A stretch of DNA of 5,020 nt from Spirochaetales bacterium (GTDB taxonomy: Bacteria > Spirochaetota > Spirochaetia > DSM-27196 > SLST01), in assembly GCA_007130265.1 (NCBI GenBank), contig SLST01000210.1:1-5020 (forward strand). The letters are read 5' to 3'. A program made the position numbers and the translations under genes. Of the stretch, positions 1 through 5,020 are shown one piece after another. Numbering within the stretch: the first letter of the stretch is position 1; every line of letters starts with the position of its first letter. The notes beneath the pieces were generated by a model. It saw only the letters and a program-made list of their open reading frames with translations, had not been told where the DNA came from and searched no databases.

Positions 1-470
1 CGATCTTCCACAATCTGCTCACCCCGGGGCCGTACGAGCGAGACGAGGTGCGCCAGATCAATCCGTGCCCCGTCTCGACGATCGCGCGGGGCGCCGGCGA
101 CGGGGAGCGCCTCGACGCCGCGATCGACATCACCGGCGCCTGGGAGGCTCCGGTGATCGAGGCGGGAAGGCGTGTGACCGCCGACGCCGTCGCGCGGTTC
201 GTCGTGGAGGACACGATGACCCTTGACGAAGCGGGGCCCGTCACGCAGCGGTGGAACGCGCTACGGCCCTTCGTGGAGACGACCGACGGGTGGGAGCTGC
301 CGCTTGACGGTGCGACGCTCCGGATTGCGCCGCGGTGGAGCCGTTCCCGCGAGCGCGTGGCACGGATCGGGCTCGACGGGGCGAAGCGCGAGATCTACCA
401 GCTCCAGCTCGAGGCGCCGGCGGGGACGCATCACGTGCTCGTGACGCAGTTCGAGGTCATGAGCACGTAA
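1..470 (+). CDS. 3' part of a gene resembling the C-terminal domain of heparinase II/III-like polysaccharide lyases
   Basis: The frame is open from base 3 to a TAA at 468-470, giving 155 visible residues; the true start lies left of the window. The GTG at 48 is probably internal, because the 15 preceding in-frame residues (IFHNLLTPGPYERDE) read as normal protein and run straight on. The fragment looks all-beta. It has an opening HNLLTPG segment, a segment ending AAIDITGAWE, then FVVEDTMTLDEAGPVTQRWNA, a short strand pair WELPLDGATLRI, and a closing amphipathic strand HHVLVTQFEV. The order 'defended D before a strand, a V-x-x-RW strand, L-x-x-x-G-x-x-L hairpin, final V-x-V strand' is what I know from the C-terminal beta-sandwich of heparinase II/III and oligo-alginate lyase families, which cleave acidic polysaccharides. 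The catalytic (alpha/alpha)-barrel residues would be upstream and cannot be checked, so activity is inference. It could be another carbohydrate-active beta-sandwich. It is convergent with the large gene at 559-5020. Confidence 0.8.
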   Translation, partial: IFHNLLTPGPYERDEVRQINPCPVSTIARGAGDGERLDAAIDITGAWEAPVIEAGRRVTADAVARFVVEDTMTLDEAGPVTQRWNALRPFVETTDGWELPLDGATLRIAPRWSRSRERVARIGLDGAKREIYQLQLEAPAGTHHVLVTQFEVMST

Positions 471-558
471 GAGGGATCGAGCCGGGCCGTCGCGGGCGGG
501 CGCCGCGGGCGCGGCGGGGCGACGAGTGGTCTTGCCTCTTCTGCGATGAGTTCTCGCC
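471..558. other. Convergent intergenic gap
   Basis: Only 88 bases separate the TAA of the plus-strand gene from the TAG of the minus-strand gene. The gap is very G/C-rich on its left half (about 481-520) and more mixed on its right half. It contains the hairpin at 501-516. A second, weaker inverted repeat pairs GGGCGA (517-522) with TCGCCC (554-559) across a 31-base loop and touches the last base of the minus-strand stop codon. No promoter is expected between two 3' ends and none is seen. Confidence 0.85.
501..516. terminator. GC-rich hairpin between convergent 3' ends, possible weak bidirectional terminator
   Basis: CGCCGC (501-506) pairs perfectly with GCGGCG (511-516) around the tetraloop GGGC. 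Its place between two convergent stop codons suits a transcription end for either gene. Neither strand has a run of T after the stem: the plus strand continues GGGCGACGAGTGG. It is therefore not a textbook intrinsic terminator, and such a short GC palindrome can occur by chance in DNA of this composition. Confidence 0.3.
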
Positions 559-3500
559 CTAGAAGATGTCCACGCGAAGCCCGAAGCTGAGACGGAACTC
601 TGTCCCGGCTTCCACATCCGATGAGATGAACCACAGCTGCGCCTCGGAATAGAGGGCGTACGTGTTCAGGATCCGCAGGTCCGGGACTCGGACGATCGGG
701 AACTCGAGCTGCGCAAGCATGCCGGCAAGCACCAGCCCTTCGGGTGTGAACGCGACTGTGTCCTCGCTCATCGTGAAGTACGAGAAGTTCGCGCCCACCG
801 CCAGCGCGGCCGATAGCCATTCCAGGTCGGACCCGAAGAAGTAGCTCGCCGGAAGCGACGCGACGTTCGCGAGCAGCTTGGAGCCGATCACGAGTCCGGA
901 GAATCGTCCCGGCGGGGCAACGCCCACCTGTCCCTGCAGTCTGACATTATTGTCGAAGAACGTGAGGCCTGCGCCGATGTCAAAGTAGGTTGCTCCAAGC
1001 GTGTGCACGTCCAGGTAGAGTCCCTGGATGAAGCTTGGCACTTCGTACCGGGATTTGCTGCCCGGTCGTAACGCGATCGCGACGTCTCGGAGGCTGTTCT
1101 CATCCGCGGTCACTCCGACAACCCGAACCGCCGTGCTGAATCGATCGCGCTCGCTCGGCTGCAGCAACCGTACCGTCGGCGGCTGCTCGTCGATGATGAC
1201 CGCGTGCCGGCGGGTAGCAGTGTGGCCGCTGGCGAAAACCGCGCGAACAACCAGGTTGAGCCTTCCGTCCGGGAGCTCTGTCGTGTCGACACGGTACTGC
1301 CAGTCGGTGCTCCCTCGCGCTCGGCTCCAGGTTTCACCGTTGTCCGTGCTGACCTCGACGTACTGCACACGATGCTCGTCGGCGATCCTGCTGCGCTCAC
1401 GGTCACTCGCGCGGTCTGCGCCGTCCGGCAAATCGAGCGCGTAGCCCGCGCGGCCGGTCAAGAACGGACGATCGCGGACGAAATCGAGGAACTCCGGGCC
1501 GTCCACCGTTATCCATGGCCCGAGACGTGTGAACGAAACCGTCCGAGCATCGCTTTGGAGCGTGTCCGCCGCGGGCGCATCGGTCCGGATCGTCAACGTG
1601 ACCGATCCGTCGGACAAACGGTCTCCGTCGATGCGGAAGAAGCCGCGTCCTCTGTGGTCAACCTCGATCTCTCCGAGCGGTCTGCCTTCTGCGAAGAGAG
1701 TTACCGGTCCATACTCGGCTGGTGACTCCACGATGACATCGACCGAGCTATGGAGCGACTGGCCCGGGAAGGGCAGCACGATCCGGGGAGCGGCCAGTCC
1801 TCGCACGTCGATCCGGATGTTGCGGGAGACGTGGCTTACGTTCCCTGCAAGGTCGTGCGCTTCAACGCGAATGTTGTACGAACCCGGCTCGATCTCGGAT
1901 GCGTCGAGCGCGAGACCGAACGGGCCGGATCGGTCGAATCGAATCAGCTCGGTTTCCTCCGTCGACCTATCGAGCGGCTGGGCGACGATCCGCACGTCAC
2001 TAAGGTTCAGATCGTCGGCCCGGCCGTCGATCACGAGCGTGCCAGTGACGTGCTCGCCATCCGCCGGAGAAGAGAGCTCAATCACCGGCGATGAGTTGTC
2101 GACGTTGATGATCGTCGCGAGTAGCCCTTCGTGTCCCGCTCCGTCGACTGCTCGCAACAGCAGCGAATGCGTACCGTCTGCGAGGAGGGTCGTGTCGAGG
2201 TCGTACGTCCACTCGCGCGTCGTAGCCGGCGCGGTGTCGTGCTCGGATCGTTCGATCACCGTGATCGTCGCATCATCGAATGACGCACCGCTGTCGGTGC
2301 TTACCGAAGCGCGCACGATTCCGTTCGGGTCGTGGCTCGCGCCGCGAAGAGTGATCACACCGTTCTGAAAGGAATCGATATCCGGATGCACGAGCGTAGT
2401 CACCGGTCGACTGCTCGATACCACGATCGTCCGACGAACCGGTTCGCCGGCGGTTCCGCCGATGTCGTACCCGATTACCTCAAGCGAGTACTCGCCGTCG
2501 GTGAACTGATCGAGCGGCACATCGAAGTCGAACAAACCGTCGGTCGCAACGCGCTTTGGCTCTCTCCCAGCTATCGAATACGTGATCGCAGCCGGCTTGT
2601 CGTCGTCGAGCAGTACGCCCGACAACCGGAGGCTGCCGTCGACAGCGGCGCGCTCCTCGGGCACCTGCAGGATGAGCCTTGGCCGGTCGGCCTCCTCGTC
2701 CGTGTTCGCGCGGAGCGACACGACTCGCTCCACACCCGCCCGGCTCGTTGCCGTGAGTGCCATCGCTGGTGCCCGGTCGGTAACCGGCGCGCGCCGTGCG
2801 ACAAGCGCGTCGACCGGCAGGCTGACTCTCTGATCGTCTGTGTTGCCCGGGTCGACCGCGGTGACGTGGGCGACTGTCGACGGTCGGTCGAGGATCGCGG
2901 CGAAGGTGATCGTGCCGTTTACCGTGTCGGTGTCGATCGGCGTCAGACTCCGAAGGCTTGGTGGTGAACGATCCACGACGATCGGAACCGACGCCGTTGT
3001 GACGCGGCCTGCACGGCTCGTCGCGCGGATCTGCACCAGCGCGAGCCCGTCTTCCGCCGGCAGCGACGGCGTTGCCGTAACCGTACCGTCCCCGGTCCAG
3101 TCCGCGCGCGACCATCCGCCGTCGCCGACCGGCCTCGTCTCAGTCCCGGTCGCAGTGGCTACGCGAACGATCCGTGTTTCGACGTCGACGACGCCCACCG
3201 GATCGGTAACGCGTGCCGAAACCTCGGGGGCGTGCGCATGCCATGAACCGACAAGTCCGAGCACACCATCGACGCGCGTCGGCTCATTCGACGTTCGGAC
3301 GGAAAACGAGACACTCTCCACCTCGCGTCCCCCCACGCGAGCCCGGAGGCGGATCGACTCCGCTGCACCGTCAGACGATGCGGTAATCACGACGGCCTGT
3401 CCGCGCGGAACGACGGAGAGGAACGGAGCGTCACCAACGATCTCGGCATCGGTCGCGGGCCCGCCGACGGCGAGGAACTGATGCGTTCGGCCAACCGGCA

Positions 3501-5020
3501 GATACAGCTCAGGTGGTCGCGGCTCGCCCCCCGTGCCGCCTTCGCGCCCGGTCAGCATCAGCCCGGGCGCGAGGATCTGATCGGGGCTAACCCGGGCACC
3601 ATCGACGTCCGGAGGCAGTTGCACGAAGAAGCCGGGATACCGCACCGCATCACCCATCTCATTCTGAAACGACATCTCGATCGGCACCGTCGCGGGGCCG
3701 GTATTGCGCGGAATCGCGATTGAGAACGATCCGTCGCCGGAGAGGGTCGCGGTGCCGGATGCCTCACCAATCCGGTGGTCAATCCTGCCCGAGCTCGCTC
3801 CGGCAACCCGACCGACGATCGATACGCGTTCTCTGTCGCCCACGACGAAGCCGGGCTCGTACGGTTCTTCTCCGTCGTCGCGAACGATGCGCTCGAGCGA
3901 GATGTGCGGGAGCGGTGCCGCGACCCGGAAACGTCGGCGCACCTCGTCACCGACCAGGCCGTACCTGTCGATGGCACGGACGCGCAGATCGTGCTGTCCG
4001 GGCATCAGATCCAGCGGCACTGAGAATCCAAACATGGCGTCGAGGCGCGTCGGGGGACCGCCGTTGATCGTGTACTCGATCTGCGCCCCGCCGTCGTCAT
4101 CAACGATGTGCCCGGTCAACGTCGCCGCGGCGACGACCGATCCGTCGGCCGGCTCGCCGACGACTGCGATGGGCTGGTCGCCCGCCTGATCTAGAGAAAG
4201 ACGCAGCCGTTCTCGCCGCTCGTTGCCCGCCACGTCGATCACCACGAACGTCGCCGTGACGTTGCCGCGGGTTGCCGGCGGCAAATCGACCGCGAGCGTC
4301 CAGTACGGGTCGCCCGGCGTGAGTGGGATCTCACCCGCATCGCCCGAGCTGAGCTCGTAGCGCAGCGATGCGACCCCAACCGCGTCGGTCGCGCGGCCGA
4401 CAAAACGCAGTTGCGCGTCGACCCGGTCCTCGGGACCCGGATAGAGAATCGATAGCTCGGGTGGCTGCGTGTCGACAAAGAAGAGGAACGGCGTCGTCGC
4501 GATCTGCCCGGTTCGGTCGCTTGCCTCGAGCCACCATACGTGTGGTCCGTCCACAAGGTCGCGCGGGTCGATCCGGAACGAGAAGCTCTGTTCGGCTCCT
4601 CGTCCCCGAAGAGAGAGCGGTTGCCGCTCATCTTGTGTCACGAGGGTGAGTCCCTGAACGCCGTTCGCGTCGGATACCACCCCTTCCACCGTCGTTCGGG
4701 TCGTCACAAAGACGCCGCTGTCATGGCTTCGCAGCGCGATCACCGGCGGCTCGGTGTTGACCAGAAATCGTTCGGTTGACTCCGGTCCGACGGTGCCGTT
4801 CGTGTCGATCGCGCGAACACCTACGGTGTGCGGTCCGTCCGCCAGGTTCGCGAGCGGCATCCGCACCGACCAGAACTCGGCGCCGTTCGCGCGAACGAAG
4901 GCTCCGTCGTTGATCCGCGCTTCGACGGCAGCGACCGCCTCGTTGTCATGGGCAGTGCCGACGACAAAGAGCTCGGTCGACGCTGCCTGATCGCGCTGCG
5001 GGAAGAGGATCGTCGTGGTA
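559..5020 (-). CDS. Giant cell-envelope protein: tandem Ig-like domains with a C-terminal outer-membrane beta-barrel (5' end missing)
   Basis: The stop is TAG at 559-561 and the frame stays open to the right edge, giving 1486 visible residues. The GTG at 4864-4866 and the ATG at 4858-4860 are internal: the 51 codons before the GTG encode the first half of an Ig-like domain (FVVGTAHDNEAVAAVEARI) that the following DGPHTVGVRAIDTNG motif completes. The protein is built of roughly 90-110-residue beta-sandwich repeats. Each starts near PP-x-I-x-L, followed by G-x-x-x-D-x-x-G-V and then L-x-DG-x-H-x-L-x-V-R-A-x-D-x-x-G. Residues 504-576 form an atypical domain after a Pro/Gly-rich joint. Residues 1327-1486 look like a small beta-barrel ending in Phe, a known signal for outer-membrane assembly. 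No signal peptide or catalytic motif is visible; the N-terminus is off-window. By hand count it has no Cys, 4 Lys and about 129 Arg, and is strongly acidic. A role in surface structure, adhesion or periplasm spanning is inferred; I do not recognise a named gene. Confidence 0.93.
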   Translation of the reverse strand, partial: TTTILFPQRDQAASTELFVVGTAHDNEAVAAVEARINDGAFVRANGAEFWSVRMPLANLADGPHTVGVRAIDTNGTVGPESTERFLVNTEPPVIALRSHDSGVFVTTRTTVEGVVSDANGVQGLTLVTQDERQPLSLRGRGAEQSFSFRIDPRDLVDGPHVWWLEASDRTGQIATTPFLFFVDTQPPELSILYPGPEDRVDAQLRFVGRATDAVGVASLRYELSSGDAGEIPLTPGDPYWTLAVDLPPATRGNVTATFVVIDVAGNERRERLRLSLDQAGDQPIAVVGEPADGSVVAAATLTGHIVDDDGGAQIEYTINGGPPTRLDAMFGFSVPLDLMPGQHDLRVRAIDRYGLVGDEVRRRFRVAAPLPHISLERIVRDDGEEPYEPGFVVGDRERVSIVGRVAGASSGRIDHRIGEASGTATLSGDGSFSIAIPRNTGPATVPIEMSFQNEMGDAVRYPGFFVQLPPDVDGARVSPDQILAPGLMLTGREGGTGGEPRPPELYLPVGRTHQFLAVGGPATDAEIVGDAPFLSVVPRGQAVVITASSDGAAESIRLRARVGGREVESVSFSVRTSNEPTRVDGVLGLVGSWHAHAPEVSARVTDPVGVVDVETRIVRVATATGTETRPVGDGGWSRADWTGDGTVTATPSLPAEDGLALVQIRATSRAGRVTTASVPIVVDRSPPSLRSLTPIDTDTVNGTITFAAILDRPSTVAHVTAVDPGNTDDQRVSLPVDALVARRAPVTDRAPAMALTATSRAGVERVVSLRANTDEEADRPRLILQVPEERAAVDGSLRLSGVLLDDDKPAAITYSIAGREPKRVATDGLFDFDVPLDQFTDGEYSLEVIGYDIGGTAGEPVRRTIVVSSSRPVTTLVHPDIDSFQNGVITLRGASHDPNGIVRASVSTDSGASFDDATITVIERSEHDTAPATTREWTYDLDTTLLADGTHSLLLRAVDGAGHEGLLATIINVDNSSPVIELSSPADGEHVTGTLVIDGRADDLNLSDVRIVAQPLDRSTEETELIRFDRSGPFGLALDASEIEPGSYNIRVEAHDLAGNVSHVSRNIRIDVRGLAAPRIVLPFPGQSLHSSVDVIVESPAEYGPVTLFAEGRPLGEIEVDHRGRGFFRIDGDRLSDGSVTLTIRTDAPAADTLQSDARTVSFTRLGPWITVDGPEFLDFVRDRPFLTGRAGYALDLPDGADRASDRERSRIADEHRVQYVEVSTDNGETWSRARGSTDWQYRVDTTELPDGRLNLVVRAVFASGHTATRRHAVIIDEQPPTVRLLQPSERDRFSTAVRVVGVTADENSLRDVAIALRPGSKSRYEVPSFIQGLYLDVHTLGATYFDIGAGLTFFDNNVRLQGQVGVAPPGRFSGLVIGSKLLANVASLPASYFFGSDLEWLSAALAVGANFSYFTMSEDTVAFTPEGLVLAGMLAQLEFPIVRVPDLRILNTYALYSEAQLWFISSDVEAGTEFRLSFGLRVDIF
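562..1041 (-). other. C-terminal region predicted as an eight-stranded outer-membrane beta-barrel
   Basis: Residues 1327-1486 lose the Ig pattern and become rich in aromatic and Gly residues in amphipathic strands. Candidate strands are at residues 1330-1342, 1343-1356, 1358-1367, 1371-1386, 1400-1417, 1429-1443, 1448-1466 and 1473-1486, with short turns such as FDNN, APPG and SSDVEAG. The last strand, TEFRLSFGLRVDIF, ends in Phe with alternating hydrophobic residues, like the beta-signal read by the BAM complex. Both strand count and barrel identity are by eye; LPASYFF could be a further strand, making ten. Confidence 0.6.
1042..1182 (-). other. Half Ig-like domain and short linker before the barrel
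   Basis: Residues 1280-1317 start as a normal unit (PPTVRLLQPSERDRFSTAVR, then VVGVTADENSLRDVAIAL) but the second half, with the usual L-x-DG-x-H-x-L-x-V-R-A-x-D motif, never comes. Instead LRPGSKSRYEVPSFIQG leads directly into the barrel. The half domain may be completed by a linker strand or act as a plug or collar on the barrel. The frame is continuous, so this is not a frameshift artefact within the window. Confidence 0.6.
1327..1350 (-). other. Asp-box motif in an Ig-like domain (second copy)
   Basis: Residues 1224-1231 read STDNGETW, a full match to the Asp-box consensus S-x-D-x-G-x-T-W. It follows VQYVEV in the domain at 1521-1183, at the place equivalent to the first copy. The conserved placement suggests the two domains share an ancestor or that the hairpin is structurally required in this subtype. 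Confidence 0.65.
2278..2301 (-). other. Asp-box motif in an Ig-like domain (first copy)
   Basis: Residues 907-914 read STDSGASF, matching the Asp-box pattern S/T-x-D-x-G-x-x-W/F. It follows RGASHDPNGIVRASV, so it sits on the strand and turn after the conserved D-x-x-G turn of the domain at 2412-2095. Asp-boxes are beta-hairpin turns known from sialidases, BNR repeats and some other beta-folds; alone they do not show enzymatic activity. Confidence 0.6.
3292..3621 (-). other. Pro/Gly-rich joint followed by an atypical Big_2-like domain
   Basis: Residues 467-503 are rich in Pro and Gly (LPPDVDGARVSPDQ, then GREGGTGGEPRPPE) and have no Ig-strand pattern, so they are probably extended and flexible. 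Residues 504-576 then read LYLPVGRTHQFLAVGG, VVPRGQAVVITASSDG and IRLRARVGG. This 'L-x-V-G-x-T-x-Q-F', 'V-x-x-G-x-A-V-V-I', 'G-x-A' order resembles bacterial Big_2 (intimin/invasin-type) domains rather than the other units of this protein. The assignment to Big_2 is by pattern only. Confidence 0.5.

Larger units (their letters stand above)
1069..5019 (-). repeat. Array of diverged Ig-like domains within the giant protein
   Basis: Approximate domains, in protein order by bases: 5019-4759 (partial), 4758-4474, 4473-4177, 4176-3913, 3912-3616, an atypical unit 3615-3292, 3291-2968, 2967-2701, 2700-2413, 2412-2095, 2094-1801, 1800-1522, 1521-1183, and a half unit 1182-1069. The best markers are the F-strand motif (LADGPHTVGVRAIDTNG, LVDGPHVWWLEASDRTG, LMPGQHDLRVRAIDRYG, LADGTHSLLLRAVDGAG, IEPGSYNIRVEAHDLAGN) and the earlier turn (GVVSDANGV, GRATDAVGV, GHIVDDDGG, GASHDPNGI, GRADDLNLSDV). 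Units are diverged at the protein level and I see no long identical DNA blocks, so the array is old rather than a recent tandem expansion. The domains at 3912-3616, 2967-2701 and 1800-1522 fit the pattern least well. Boundaries are by eye, good to about 10 residues. Confidence 0.8.

Noticed and set aside
1327..1350. Sialidase-type enzyme suggested by the Asp-box
   Set aside because: Only two Asp-boxes occur, in separate Ig-like units, with no arginine triad or propeller pattern around them.
1204..1725. Plus-strand open frame of 173 codons
   Set aside because: Antisense to Ig-like units at 1800-1183; low-information composition and no domain pattern.
1529..2368. Plus-strand open frame of 279 codons antisense to the giant gene
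   Set aside because: It is Ser/Arg/Pro-rich without a fold pattern or known motif, lies wholly antisense to clear Ig-like coding sequence, and is what high-GC DNA yields by chance on the opposite strand.
2332..2967. Plus-strand open frame of 211 codons
   Set aside because: Antisense shadow of the Ig array, rich in Arg and Val with no recognisable family.
2480..3115. Minus-strand open frame of 211 codons in another frame
   Set aside because: Overlaps the true frame entirely; its Arg/Gly/Pro-dominated sequence is typical of an out-of-frame reading of GC-rich DNA.
2840..3481. Plus-strand open frame of 213 codons, Thr/Ser-rich
   Set aside because: Antisense shadow; the minus-strand frame through the same bases has clear domain motifs.
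559..5020. Recent tandem DNA repeats or a recombining repeat array
   Set aside because: The repeat is visible only at protein level; neighbouring units differ at most positions and I found no long identical DNA stretches.

Overview
The window is a high-GC stretch (clearly above 60 percent by eye) of bacterial DNA holding the 3' ends of two convergent genes. Neither gene's start lies inside the window. Both proteins are Arg-rich and almost Lys-free. The larger one ends in a predicted outer-membrane beta-barrel with a C-terminal Phe, so the host should be a diderm (Gram-negative-type) bacterium. From general family resemblance I lean towards a GC-rich spirochaete, but the sequence does not prove this.

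Layout: (1) Bases 1-470, plus strand: the last 155 codons of a gene whose product resembles the C-terminal beta-sandwich of heparinase II/III-like polysaccharide lyases. (2) Bases 471-558: a short convergent gap with one perfect GC-rich hairpin at 501-516 and no clear T-tract. (3) Bases 559-5020, minus strand: one continuous reading frame of 1486 visible residues, open to the right edge. It encodes a giant envelope protein. In protein order it has five Ig-like beta-sandwich domains, a Pro/Gly-rich joint with an atypical Big_2-like domain, seven more Ig-like domains (two carrying Asp-box motifs), a truncated half Ig domain, and a C-terminal region of about 160 residues that reads as an eight-stranded beta-barrel ending in Asp-Ile-Phe.

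The genes converge, so they are not an operon, and no functional link between them can be claimed. No RNA gene, mobile element, CRISPR array, origin or attachment site is visible. The most interesting object is the architecture of the large protein: a long stack of Ig-like domains tethered at its C-terminus to a small barrel, with the last Ig domain cut off where the barrel begins. Residue numbers for the large protein count the codon at 5017-5019 as residue 1.
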